The position numbers and the translations under genes are program-made. The notes beneath the pieces are model-generated. The model was not told the origin of the DNA. It was given only the letters and a program-made list of their open reading frames with translations, and did not search any database. From Pseudomonas viridiflava (lineage in GTDB: Bacteria; Pseudomonadota; Gammaproteobacteria; Pseudomonadales; Pseudomonadaceae), in contig NZ_UTVH01000038.1 of NCBI RefSeq assembly GCF_900585905.1, positions 1-35,939 of the forward strand: a stretch of 35,939 nt of DNA, given 5' to 3'. Below, piece by piece: positions 24,520 through 32,317 of the stretch; within the stretch, counting starts at the first letter, position 1; every line of letters starts with the position of its first letter.

Positions 24520-25466
24520 TTTTCTCCATTCAATACCTGTACTGGCTGGCCGGGGTGATCCTGGCGATCACCGCCGTCATGACATTAAGCGATCGCAGCA
24601 ACCCCAAACGCTGGAGCACCGGCCTGTTCTGGGGGCTGTTTGCCGTGGCTTTCCTGGTGGGCGAGCGGCTGCCACCGGTGCTGGTGGGCGTTGGGGTGCT
24701 GGTGATGGCCGCCATCGCCGGGTTCGGCGGCGTGGGCTTCGGCAAGCACCAGGAACTGCCCGACAATGCCCGCCGCGCCAGCGCCGAACGGCTGGGCAAC
24801 AAGCTGTTCATCCCCGCGCTGGCCATTCCGCTGGTGACGGTGATTGGCGCGGTGCTGCTCAAGAACGTGACCTTTGGCGGCGTTGCGCTGCTGGATCCGG
24901 CCAATACCACGTTCGTCTCACTGGGCCTGGGCTGCCTGATCGCACTGGCGCTGGCCTGCTGGCTGACCCGTGACACGCCCGTGCAGGCGCTGCGTGAATC
25001 ACGGCGGCTGACTGAAGCACTGGGCTGGGCGTTGGTCCTGCCGCAGATGCTGGCGATGCTCGGTCTGCTGTTCAATGACGCAGGTGTGGGCAAGGCGGTG
25101 GCGCATCTGGCCACGGCTTACATCAACCTCGACTTCCGTTTGGTGGCGGTGTCGGTCTACGTGCTGGGCATGGCGTTGTTCACGATTGTCATGGGCAACG
25201 GTTTTGCCGCGTTCCCGGTGATGACCGGCGGGATCGGCGTGCCGGTATTGATCGGCATGTATGGCGGCAACCCGGCGATCATCGCCGCCATCGGCATGTT
25301 TTCCGGCTACTGCGGCACGCTGATGACGCCCATGGCGGCCAACTTCAATATCGTTCCGGCGGCGTTGCTGGAGCTGCCCGACAAGTACGCGGTGATCAAG
25401 GCGCAGATCCCGACCGCGCTTCCACTGTTGCTGGTGAACATCCTGCTGTTGTACTTTCTCATGTGA
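24516..25466 (+). CDS. DUF979 membrane protein
   Basis: A 316-residue protein of the DUF979 family with about nine hydrophobic segments. Recognisable stretches are LYWLAGVILAITAVMTLSD at the N-terminus, IVMGNGFAAFPVMTGGIGVP and GMFSGYCGTLMTPMAANFNIVPAALLEL near the C-terminus; the last resembles substrate-binding loops of ion-coupled carriers. The frame is open back to 24381, but that part overlaps the DUF969 gene. ATG 24516 has AGGAGG at close spacing and the ATGA overlap. A strong terminator follows 28 bases after the stop, so the pair is a complete two-gene unit. Confidence 0.88.
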   Translation: MIFSIQYLYWLAGVILAITAVMTLSDRSNPKRWSTGLFWGLFAVAFLVGERLPPVLVGVGVLVMAAIAGFGGVGFGKHQELPDNARRASAERLGNKLFIPALAIPLVTVIGAVLLKNVTFGGVALLDPANTTFVSLGLGCLIALALACWLTRDTPVQALRESRRLTEALGWALVLPQMLAMLGLLFNDAGVGKAVAHLATAYINLDFRLVAVSVYVLGMALFTIVMGNGFAAFPVMTGGIGVPVLIGMYGGNPAIIAAIGMFSGYCGTLMTPMAANFNIVPAALLELPDKYAVIKAQIPTALPLLLVNILLLYFLM

Positions 25467-25493
25467 TGACAGCGGATGGTTCGCTGATCAATA

Positions 25494-25522
25494 CGCCTGC
25501 GAGGTTGCAGGCGTTTTTTTTT
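25494..25522 (+). terminator. Rho-independent terminator
   Basis: CGCCTGC (25494-25500) and GCAGGCG (25507-25513) form a perfect 7-base stem with a 6-base loop, followed by nine T residues (25514-25522). It ends the DUF969-DUF979 transcript and insulates the GNAT gene that starts at 25561. Confidence 0.92.
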
Positions 25523-25560
25523 GCCCGAAACAAGGGGTGTGTCCAGTGCAAGGAGCCGCC

Positions 25561-26076
25561 ATGTCTGGCGTAGAAATCATTCCGGCTTATCGCCACGACT
25601 GCGCCGCGGTGGTGGATTTCGTCATGCGCGCCCGTGCGCTGATGTTTCCGCTGCTGGCCTCGGCTGCCATGCCGGCTGATCTGCAACACTTCGCCAGGGT
25701 CTATGGCGAGGAGGGCGACGGCAGGTTCCTGATCGCCCATGACCAAGGTGAAATCGTCGCGACGGTTGGCTATCTGCCGTACGACCAGCGTTTTGCGCAG
25801 CTCGATTACAGCGGCAACCGCGTAGTCGAAGTGGTGCGCCTGTTTGTTCGTCCCGACTACCGTCGCACGGGGCTGGCGACCACGATCTGCGATGCCCTCA
25901 GGGGCTGCGCGTATGAACAGGGCGTCGACGTCCTTTACCTGCACACTCACCCCTTTCTGCCGGGCGCCATCGGCTTCTGGCAACGTCAGGGATTTTGCGT
26001 CACCGACGTGGAAGACGATCCGGTATGGCAAACCACCCACATGGAATGCCGGTTACAGCGCTGCGTCACGACCTGA
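25561..26076 (+). CDS. GNAT-family N-acetyltransferase
   Basis: A 171-residue GCN5-related acetyltransferase that would transfer an acetyl group from acetyl-CoA to an amine. The fold core is visible: VVRLFVRPDYRRTGLATTIC (about residues 91-110) holds the acetyl-CoA pyrophosphate loop (R101-R-T-G-L-A106), followed by LHTHPFLPGAIGFWQRQGF, the usual beta5-helix region. AAGGAG stands at ideal spacing before ATG 25561, which rules out the earlier ATG at 25537. The gene overlaps the convergent ATPase gene by 11 bases. The substrate is unknown. Confidence 0.88.
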   Translation: MSGVEIIPAYRHDCAAVVDFVMRARALMFPLLASAAMPADLQHFARVYGEEGDGRFLIAHDQGEIVATVGYLPYDQRFAQLDYSGNRVVEVVRLFVRPDYRRTGLATTICDALRGCAYEQGVDVLYLHTHPFLPGAIGFWQRQGFCVTDVEDDPVWQTTHMECRLQRCVTT

Positions 26077-26857
26077 AGCGCAGGACCTGGCTGCCGTCGT
26101 AAGGGTCGGTGAGGTAGTGGGCTTCGACGCCGAAGGTCTGATGCAGCAATTGGCAGGTGAGCACTTCGAATGGCGGCCCCAATGCGATCAACGCGCCTTT
26201 GTCCATCACCGCCAACCGATCACAGGCCAGCGCCTGATTGAGGTCATGCAGGGCAATCAGCGTGGTGACTGACAGCGACCTGACCAGCCCCAGAATGCTC
26301 ATCTGATGCTGGATATCCAGGTGGTTGGTGGGCTCGTCCAGCAAAAGAATCTGTGGCCGCTGAGCCAGGGCGCGGGCGATGTGCACGCGCTGGCGTTCGC
26401 CGCCCGAAAGGCTGTGCCAGGCACGCTTGCGCTTGTCGGCCATGTCGACGTCGATCAGCGCCTGTTGCACGATGTCATCGTCGGCGCCTGACCAGGGCGA
26501 CAGCGCCGACAGCCAGGGCGTGCGCCCCAGCTCCACGGCGTCGAGCACGCTGATGGCGTCTGATGTTTCTGCCTGCTGCTCGACCACGGCAATCAGCTGC
26601 GCCACGTCCCGACGCTTCATCCCGGCGAGGGCGATGCCGTTAAGATGAATGTCGCCACTGGCAGGGGCGCGGATACCCGACAGCAACTTGAGCAAACTGG
26701 ACTTGCCCGATCCGTTGGGGCCGATCAGGCCGAGGGTTTCACCACGGCGCAGCTGCAATGCGATGTCGCGCACAATGGGCACGCCCTTGATCGACCAGCT
26801 CAGCCCCGCGCAGGAAAGCACATCGTCAGTGCCCACCAGTGGCTGCGAATGATTCAT
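26066..26857 (-). CDS. ABC importer ATPase, BtuD/FepC type
   Basis: This is the nucleotide-binding subunit of a metal-chelate/corrinoid importer. The 263-residue protein has Walker A G46-PNGSGK-S53, a Q-loop region near 90-96, the signature LSGGE (150-154), Walker B ILLLDE (170-175) followed by PTNHLD, and a switch histidine in ALHDLNQAL. Its ATG overlaps the permease stop by 4 bases. It is the last gene of the riboswitch-led operon and closes convergently on the GNAT gene. The subclass transports siderophores, haem or vitamin B12; the upstream cobalamin riboswitch favours corrinoids. Confidence 0.92.
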   Translation of the reverse strand: MNHSQPLVGTDDVLSCAGLSWSIKGVPIVRDIALQLRRGETLGLIGPNGSGKSSLLKLLSGIRAPASGDIHLNGIALAGMKRRDVAQLIAVVEQQAETSDAISVLDAVELGRTPWLSALSPWSGADDDIVQQALIDVDMADKRKRAWHSLSGGERQRVHIARALAQRPQILLLDEPTNHLDIQHQMSILGLVRSLSVTTLIALHDLNQALACDRLAVMDKGALIALGPPFEVLTCQLLHQTFGVEAHYLTDPYDGSQVLRFRS

Positions 26858-27897
26858 CGACCCCCCTTGGCCTTGATCAGGATCACGGCAAATACCGGCG
26901 CCCCGATCAACGCAGTAATCACCCCAACCGGCAACACCTGGCCCTTGATCGCGGTGCGTGACAGCACGTCGGCAGCAATCAGGAACACCGCACCCGCCAG
27001 CGCGCTGACCGGTATCAGCCGACCATGACGCACCCCCACCAGCAACCGCGCGGCGTGGGGGATCACCAGCCCGACAAAGCCGATGGAGCCGACCAGCGAG
27101 ACCATCACTGCGGTGACCAGGGCGACAGTGGCGATCAGCGTGACCTGCACGCGCCGCACCGGTATGCCCAGCGCGGCGGCCGAGTCACTGCCGAACATGA
27201 ACGCGTCCAGCGCACGCCGATGCCACAGGCAGATGCCCAGGCCGATCAGCACCACCGGCACCGCCAGCGTCACCGAGTGCCAGCGCACACCGCTGAGGTT
27301 GCCCAGCAACCAGAACATGATGCCCCGGGCCTGTTCGGAGTTCGCCGACTTGGTGATCAGGAACGAGGTCAGCGCGTTGAACAGCTGCGAACCGGCAATC
27401 CCGGCCAGAATAATCTGGCCGCTGCCACTGACCGCGCCGGTACTGCGCGCCAGCAAGGCCACCAGGGCAAAGGCGGCGATGGCACCGGCAAAGGCCCCCG
27501 CAGACAGGGAGATCGCTCCCGCGCCAACGCCAATGATTGCCACCAGTACTGCGCCGGTGGATGCACCTGCGGAAATGCCCAGCAGATAAGGATCGGCCAG
27601 CGGGTTGCGCAGCAACGACTGCAGCACCACGCCGGAGATGGCCAGACCGGCGCCACAGGCAGCCGCCACCAGCGCCCGGGTCAGGCGGTAGTTCCAGACG
27701 ATGCCTTCATCAATAGGATCGAGGACGAAACCGGCGCCCCACAACTTGTTGGCCAGCACCTCAAACACCAGCGACAGGCTGATGGGCGTCTCGCCGATGG
27801 CAATACCGGCAACGATCGCGGCCAGCAGGACGGCGAGCACCCAGGCGCTGTGCTGGCACACTTTGCGCAGCAGCCGAGCGGCGAACACTACCTTCAT
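26854..27897 (-). CDS. FecCD/BtuC-type ABC importer permease
   Basis: A 347-residue inner-membrane permease with about ten helices, of the FecCD family. Diagnostic stretches are NYRLTRALVAAACGAGLAISGVVLQSLLRNPLADPYLLGIS (about residues 69-109), the FecCD signature region, and VSLVGSIGFVGLVIPHAARLLVGVRHG (about 263-289). It overlaps the binding-protein gene upstream and the ATPase gene downstream by 4 bases each, so all three subunits are coupled. Its dimer forms the translocation path for the ligand delivered by the periplasmic binding protein. Confidence 0.93.
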   Translation of the reverse strand: MKVVFAARLLRKVCQHSAWVLAVLLAAIVAGIAIGETPISLSLVFEVLANKLWGAGFVLDPIDEGIVWNYRLTRALVAAACGAGLAISGVVLQSLLRNPLADPYLLGISAGASTGAVLVAIIGVGAGAISLSAGAFAGAIAAFALVALLARSTGAVSGSGQIILAGIAGSQLFNALTSFLITKSANSEQARGIMFWLLGNLSGVRWHSVTLAVPVVLIGLGICLWHRRALDAFMFGSDSAAALGIPVRRVQVTLIATVALVTAVMVSLVGSIGFVGLVIPHAARLLVGVRHGRLIPVSALAGAVFLIAADVLSRTAIKGQVLPVGVITALIGAPVFAVILIKAKGGR

Positions 27898-28910
27898 CGA
27901 GGCAGATCGAAGTGGTCGATGGCACTGGCCAGCTCATCAATGCCGTCGAAGGTGCGGATGGTTGCTTCCATGGCTTGAGCATCAAGAACCACAATGCGGT
28001 TGTGCTTGACCGCATCCATGTTGCGGGTCACTGGATCGGTCTTGAGAAACTCCAGCTTTTTTGCCACGTCGTCCGCCGGGAAACGCCGGCGATCCATGCG
28101 TGCCAGCACCAGGATGGTCGGATTGGCCTTGGCGATGGTTTCCCAGCCCACGGTCGGCCATTCCTCATCGGACTGAACGATGTTGCGCAACCCCAGCGTG
28201 TCCATCATGAACGCCGGGATGCCTTTGCGCCCGGCTACATAAGGATCGACCTTGAGATCGGCACTGGAGAACCAGAACAACGCCGATGCCTGCTGCAAGG
28301 CCTTGTTTTTAACGCTGGCCTGGGCCTTGGCCAGACGCCCGCGAAGCTCGGCATTGAGCTGCTCTGCCCGAGGCTGCACGTCAAATATCTGCCCCAGCTG
28401 GTCCACCGTCTTGTACAGGCTGTCCACCGAGAACGGGCGCAGGCGGGTGCCGTCGGCGCCGACCAGATTGTCTTTGCCTTCACAGTCGGAAGGCATGAGG
28501 TAGGTAGCGATGTTCATTTCGCTGAACTGCTGGCGCGTACCCACGACACCCTGCGGGCCGACCATCCATTCGAATTGCACGGCGACCAGATCAGGGCGCT
28601 TGTTGATCACCGCCTCGAAGCTGGGATCGTTGTCGGCCAGACGCGGAATATTGGCGTTCTGCGCCTTGAACGGTGCCAGAACGTCGTTGAACCACAGCGA
28701 GGTGCCAACCACTTTGTCGGCAAGCCCCAACGAGTAAAGGATTTCAGTGGCTGACTGGCCAATGGTCACGGCTTTGCCGGGGGCCTGGGTAAATGTCAGC
28801 GGTACGCCGCAGTTGTCGAGGGTCAACGGGTAGTGGGCAGGACTGGCAGCGCAGGCTGCTGCTGAAAACCCCAGGCTGGCGAGCAGCACGGCGTAACGAG
28901 GCAATGACAT
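27894..28910 (-). CDS. periplasmic binding protein of a B12-regulated ABC importer
   Basis: A 338-residue class III (BtuF/FepB-like) periplasmic binding protein. It has a signal peptide (about 1-22, SLPRYAVLLASLGFSAAACA) and the two-lobe fold with a connecting helix: lobe 1 has VTIGQSATEILYSLGLADKVVGTSLW (about 48-73) and lobe 2 has GIPAFMMDTLGLRNI followed by EEWPTVGWETIAKANPTILVL. The frame is open to 29153, but that extension runs into the cobalamin riboswitch and cannot be the true N-terminus; ATG 28910 is correct. Operon order is binding protein, permease, ATPase. The riboswitch implies repression by adenosylcobalamin, so a corrinoid or cobalt-related ligand is likely, though siderophore-type relatives look similar. 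Confidence 0.88.
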   Translation of the reverse strand: MSLPRYAVLLASLGFSAAACAASPAHYPLTLDNCGVPLTFTQAPGKAVTIGQSATEILYSLGLADKVVGTSLWFNDVLAPFKAQNANIPRLADNDPSFEAVINKRPDLVAVQFEWMVGPQGVVGTRQQFSEMNIATYLMPSDCEGKDNLVGADGTRLRPFSVDSLYKTVDQLGQIFDVQPRAEQLNAELRGRLAKAQASVKNKALQQASALFWFSSADLKVDPYVAGRKGIPAFMMDTLGLRNIVQSDEEWPTVGWETIAKANPTILVLARMDRRRFPADDVAKKLEFLKTDPVTRNMDAVKHNRIVVLDAQAMEATIRTFDGIDELASAIDHFDLPR

Positions 28911-29119
28911 GAAACGATCTCCATTCGAACGGATGGCCGGACGATGGTGCTCAGGCTGGATATACATCACGCCCGCTGCCTGTGGCTCAGCGAGTCGAAT
29001 CATGCGCGCTGGTTGTGTCGCGATGATGGATGTCCGCCCCGGACACCCCGCCGGTGGATCAATGTTCAACCCGATGCGCACGTCGCCGGAATTGCCGGTG
29101 GCCGTTGCTGCATAGGTGT

Positions 29120-29297
29120 CGACTGTCGGCAGGTCTCCTGACTGGCGCATCATCGCCGCGCTCGCGCCTTCCCGGGTACGGACCCAGTGGCATTAATGGA
29201 GCGGGGCTCAGCGCCTACAGTTGCGGGGGCAGTTCCGGTTGATGGCTCGCAAGCCATCGCGGATTCCCTATTAATCCCGTTTGGAAACCGACGGTCG
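29120..29297 (-). ncRNA. cobalamin riboswitch
   Basis: Read on the minus strand, the leader contains the ordered parts of the B12 aptamer. The P1 arm CGACCGTCGG (29297-29288) pairs, with one mismatch, with CCGACAGTCG (29129-29120). The segment AGGGAATCCG comes next, then CCGGAACTGCCCCCGCAACT with the core CTGCCCCCGCAACTGTA, and finally the B12 box GCCAGTCAGGAGACCTGCC (29146-29128). It ends 209 bases before the binding-protein start, leaving room for an expression platform at the ribosome site. Adenosylcobalamin binding should switch the ABC importer off. Confidence 0.93.
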
Positions 29298-29379
29298 GCA
29301 TGGTAATGGATATGCCGGGGGAAGGGGGATTTTCCTCTGCCGCGAACATTTTCCATCGTACATCGCGCGCCCGAAGCGC

Positions 29380-29408
29380 ATTATATAGGCGCCTTGCGGC
29401 AGCACTGG
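29380..29408 (-). promoter_or_regulatory. possible promoter of the riboswitch transcript
   Basis: TATAAT is present on the minus strand (29385-29380), about 80 bases upstream of the aptamer, but the hexamer 17 bases before it (CCAGTG, 29408-29403) is a poor -35. The remaining bases to 29508 carry the promoter region of the divergent pcs gene, where I see no clear hexamers. Confidence 0.35.
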
Positions 29409-29508
29409 ACGACGCCCGATGGTGAACCTTATCGCCGGATAGCCGGTCGATAGTGCAATTGAGCCCGGGCCACCAGGGTCCGCTTCAGCTTTTCGGAGAC
29501 ATTTACCT

Positions 29509-30228
29509 GTGATATCGACTCAACGCATCGCCTGGCTCAAAGCCTGGGGTGCACACGGATTTACCGCCACCGGCGTAGTCATCGCCTTTCTGGCAACCAT
29601 CGCGTTGTTCGACGATCAGGCCAAAGCCTGCCTTCTCTGGCTGGGTCTTGCGCTGGCAGTGGACGGCGTTGACGGCTCCCTGGCGCGCAAATTCAACGTG
29701 CAGTCGGTATTGCCCGGCTTTGACGGGTCAGTGCTGGATCTGGTCATCGACTACCTGACGTATGTGTTCATTCCGGCATTGTTCATTTATAGCTACATCG
29801 AATTGCCGCCTTACACCTTGCTGTTGAGTACCGCAATCATCCTGGTGTCCTCGCTGTTCTGCTTCTGCAACCTGGAGATGAAGAGCAAGGATAATTACTT
29901 CCAGGGCTTTCCGGCCGCCTGGAATGTCGTCGCGTTGTGCCTTTACATCATTCAGCCAACGCCCTGGATCACGTTCCTCGCCATTATCGGCCTGGCGCTG
30001 CTGACGCTGACGCGGATGAAGTTCCTGCACCCGTTTCGAGTGCGCCGCTTCATGCCCGTCAACATAGTCGTGACCACGATCTGGCTGATCTGCAGCGCTC
30101 TGCTGATCATCAATCATCCGCATAATGGCCCGATCGTGATGGGGCTGTGGCTGACCATGTCTGCCTATTTCATCGGTATCTGCCTGTGGCGCACATCGCT
30201 TGAATACTGGGGCAAGTGGCGCGCCTGA
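29509..30228 (+). CDS. pcs: phosphatidylcholine synthase (CDP-alcohol phosphatidyltransferase)
   Basis: This inner-membrane enzyme condenses choline with CDP-diacylglycerol to give phosphatidylcholine and CMP. The 239-residue protein has about eight membrane helices and the active-site motif in its Pcs-specific spacing: D55-G56-x2-A59-R60-x12-G73-x3-D77-x3-D81. Ordinary members have x8 instead of x12, so this is diagnostic. Translation begins at GTG 29509, with CGGAGA upstream. It is divergent from the B12-controlled importer and followed by a hairpin, so it is a single-gene unit. Since the substrate is free choline, the cell relies on external choline for this lipid. Confidence 0.93.
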   Translation: MISTQRIAWLKAWGAHGFTATGVVIAFLATIALFDDQAKACLLWLGLALAVDGVDGSLARKFNVQSVLPGFDGSVLDLVIDYLTYVFIPALFIYSYIELPPYTLLLSTAIILVSSLFCFCNLEMKSKDNYFQGFPAAWNVVALCLYIIQPTPWITFLAIIGLALLTLTRMKFLHPFRVRRFMPVNIVVTTIWLICSALLIINHPHNGPIVMGLWLTMSAYFIGICLWRTSLEYWGKWRA

Positions 30229-30257
30229 AGCGCTGTCGCGACATAGCCGTACATGAT

Positions 30258-30291
30258 CTGCCTGCCAGGCGCTGTAATCGCTGGCAGGCAG
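30258..30291 (+). terminator. hairpin downstream of pcs
   Basis: CTGCCTGCCAG (30258-30268) and CTGGCAGGCAG (30281-30291) are perfect 11-base arms with a 12-base loop, 30 bases after the pcs stop. The following CTTCGTTCT is only weakly T-rich, so termination is probable rather than certain. Confidence 0.6.
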
Positions 30292-30429
30292 CTTCGTTCT
30301 ACCTGCCTCACACCGAATCCCCAGCGTTTCCTTCCCCGATAACGACTATCACGCGCAGTGATTTCTGCTCCAACAGCCGCCGGCGTAACCTTTGTTCATT
30401 GCCAGAATAAAGCCGACCCGGAGGCCGCC

Positions 30430-30705
30430 ATGAAACTCTCTAACGCTATCGCCCTTGCACTGATGGTCGCCGTTGTATCAGGTTGCTCGACCCATCATCC
30501 TGTGGAAACGCGTCCCTACTCGGCTGAAGAAACCCGTCAGTTAGCTCTCGAAGACCTCAATCGTCGCGGTTTGTCGTTTGATGAATACCAGCGTGCAAAA
30601 GCGCAAATGCAGGCTGAACCCCAGATGCAGGCGGTGCGCGCCTTCGATAGTAATGGGGAGGCCAGTGCTGAAGTCGCTCCGATGGCGCGCAATCGTCAAG
30701 GCTAA
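30430..30705 (+). CDS. small lipoprotein of unknown function (91 aa)
   Basis: The function is unknown. The protein has a lipoprotein signal (MKLSNAIALALMVAVVSGC, lipobox VSGC with Cys 19) and a short hydrophilic mature part. This contains a YSAEETRQLALEDLNRRGLS segment and a probable helix FDEYQRAKAQMQAEP, then a flexible C-terminus. GGAGG stands at normal spacing before ATG 30430; the frame extends upstream to 30358 without a better start. It is likely anchored in the outer membrane facing the periplasm. The hairpin after pcs separates it from that gene. Confidence 0.75.
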   Translation: MKLSNAIALALMVAVVSGCSTHHPVETRPYSAEETRQLALEDLNRRGLSFDEYQRAKAQMQAEPQMQAVRAFDSNGEASAEVAPMARNRQG

Positions 30706-30841
30706 ATGAAGCCTTACAGTCCTGCGTAAAACGTTAATACGAAAAACTGTACCGCTGCAACTTTCCCTCAACTGTGCGGATGTTTCCCATGGTCGATTGG
30801 ATAGGGTGAAGTCTTGCTCGACTCACTGCGTGGATGCCCCG

Positions 30842-31444
30842 ATGCCATTGTCCTTCGACCTGCTGCTGGCGTTCGCACTGTTCGCCTTTGTGACTTCAGT
30901 TACCCCCGGCCCGAACAACATGATGCTGCTGGCCTCCGGGGTGAATTTCGGTTTCACCCGCACGCTGCCGCACATGTTCGGGATTTCGACAGGTTTCTTC
31001 AGTCTGGTACTGGCTGTCGGGCTCGGGCTGGGCGCTGCGTTTCAAGCCTACCCGATGCTGTACAGCGTGCTGCGCTACGTGGGCGCTGCGTACCTGTTGT
31101 ACCTGGCGTGGAAGATTGCTACCGCGCATAGCGCGTCGGATGAATCCGGCGAACAGGGTAAACCTCAGACGTTTCTGCAGGCTGCGGTTTTTCAGTGGGT
31201 CAATCCGAAAGCCTGGGTGATGGCCGTCGGTGCGATTACGACCTATACGCCGCTGCAGGGTTATTTCACCAACGTGCTGATCATCTCGGCAGTTTTTGCC
31301 CTGATCAATGCGCCCAGCGTGTGTGTCTGGGCGGTGTTTGGCAGCCTGTTGCGCAATGTGCTGCGCAATCCGGTCTGGCGCAGGGTGTTCAATCTGCTGA
31401 TGGCCACCTTGCTGGTGCTGTCGCTGTATCCGATGCTCAAGTGA
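30842..31444 (+). CDS. LysE/RhtB-family amino-acid exporter
   Basis: A 200-residue inner-membrane exporter with about six helices. The family N-terminus is clear: FVTSVTPGPNNMMLLASGVNFGFTRTLPHMFGI (about residues 16-48), with the conserved PGPN near the end of helix 1. The FQWVNPKAWVMAVGAI segment (about 137-152) is also typical. I chose ATG 30842; an upstream TTG at 30797 is possible but adds residues not seen in the family. Related proteins export lysine, threonine, homoserine or cysteine-type metabolites; the substrate is not readable here. It converges on the FMN reductase gene, with 10 bases between stops. Confidence 0.9.
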   Translation: MPLSFDLLLAFALFAFVTSVTPGPNNMMLLASGVNFGFTRTLPHMFGISTGFFSLVLAVGLGLGAAFQAYPMLYSVLRYVGAAYLLYLAWKIATAHSASDESGEQGKPQTFLQAAVFQWVNPKAWVMAVGAITTYTPLQGYFTNVLIISAVFALINAPSVCVWAVFGSLLRNVLRNPVWRRVFNLLMATLLVLSLYPMLK

Positions 31445-31454
31445 GCTTGCTGCG

Positions 31455-32036
31455 CTACAGCGCCAGGCGCAGGTGCCCGCCGGCCTGTTTCTGCCGCGCC
31501 TGAAGCCGGTGCTGCAGGCCCAGATAAAAATGTTCGAGGCCTTCGCCAAGGCGCTGTTGCAAGATGTCTTCCAGCTCACCGCCCTGGTCGTTGTCGGCAT
31601 AGCTGATCTGGCTGTCGATGGCGAAGATGCCCTGCAGGACTTCCTGGCATTTGAGTGCCGACAGCACCGGTTTGAGGGCGTAATCCACCGCCAGCATGTG
31701 GGCGATGCTGCCGCCGGTCGCCAGGGGTAAAACCACCTTGCCGTGCAGCGCCCGCTCCGGCAACAGGTCCAGCAGTGTCTTCAGCGCACCGGAAAACGAC
31801 GCCTTGTAGACCGGCGTACCAATTAAAAGCCCGTCCGCCTGCTTCACCGCTTCGATGAAAGCCAAAACCTGCGGGCTGTCAAAGTGAGCGTAAATCAAGT
31901 CCTGCGGGTCGAAATCCCGAATACGGAGAGCGGTCACATCGACGCCCTTGGCGCGCAGCCAATGGCCCGCGTGCTCCAGAACGACACCCGAACGGGATTT
32001 GATGGCGGGGCTGCCTGACAACGATACGACCAGCAT
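31455..32036 (-). CDS. ssuE: SsuE-type NAD(P)H-dependent FMN reductase
   Basis: This flavodoxin-fold reductase would supply reduced FMN to a monooxygenase such as alkanesulfonate monooxygenase SsuD. The 193-residue protein has the N-terminal phosphate-binding region [12 protein letters not shown] (about 5-16), the FAxDL-like [14 protein letters not shown] stretch, [21 protein letters not shown] (about 73-93) and [21 protein letters not shown] with Tyr 119, which is equivalent to the pi-helix tyrosine of E. coli SsuE. AAGGAA precedes ATG 32036, so the open 21 codons upstream are not used. No ssuADCB genes are adjacent, so the partner oxygenase lies elsewhere or differs. Confidence 0.86.
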   Translation of the reverse strand: MLVVSLSGSPAIKSRSGVVLEHAGHWLRAKGVDVTALRIRDFDPQDLIYAHFDSPQVLAFIEAVKQADGLLIGTPVYKASFSGALKTLLDLLPERALHGKVVLPLATGGSIAHMLAVDYALKPVLSALKCQEVLQGIFAIDSQISYADNDQGGELEDILQQRLGEGLEHFYLGLQHRLQARQKQAGGHLRLAL

Positions 32037-32250
32037 GCGCAATTCCTTGAAGGTAAGTCGAGGTGACGAAGCAGCATGTGTGCCAGTCGCCTTTTCCATC
32101 GCAAGCTACTGATTCGTCAGACTTTAGACGTGATCTTCTCAGACCGATGGGGCAAGCTGCTGTGGGGCGATGGGGGTAACTGTTGATCGGCTGTTGCTCA
32201 AACTACAGTTGGTAGCTGAGTCGGTGTGCGGGTGCAAATTGGCCGCGCTG

Positions 32251-32279
32251 TTGCTCAGCTCACGCGGGTACTCCATTAT
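32251..32279 (+). promoter_or_regulatory. possible promoter of the aminopeptidase gene
   Basis: TTGCTC (32251-32256) and CATTAT (32274-32279) are 17 bases apart, and the -10 ends 38 bases before the start codon. Both hexamers are imperfect, so this is a weak call. The 281-base divergent gap (32037-32317) otherwise shows nothing I can name. Confidence 0.3.
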
Positions 32280-32317
32280 CTGCCTGCCAATTCATTCGCC
32301 GTTCAGCAGGAGCACCC

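Noticed and set aside
28911..29153. N-terminal extension of the ABC binding protein
   Set aside because: It would start inside the cobalamin riboswitch and lacks a signal peptide; the ATG at 28910 gives a normal secreted protein.
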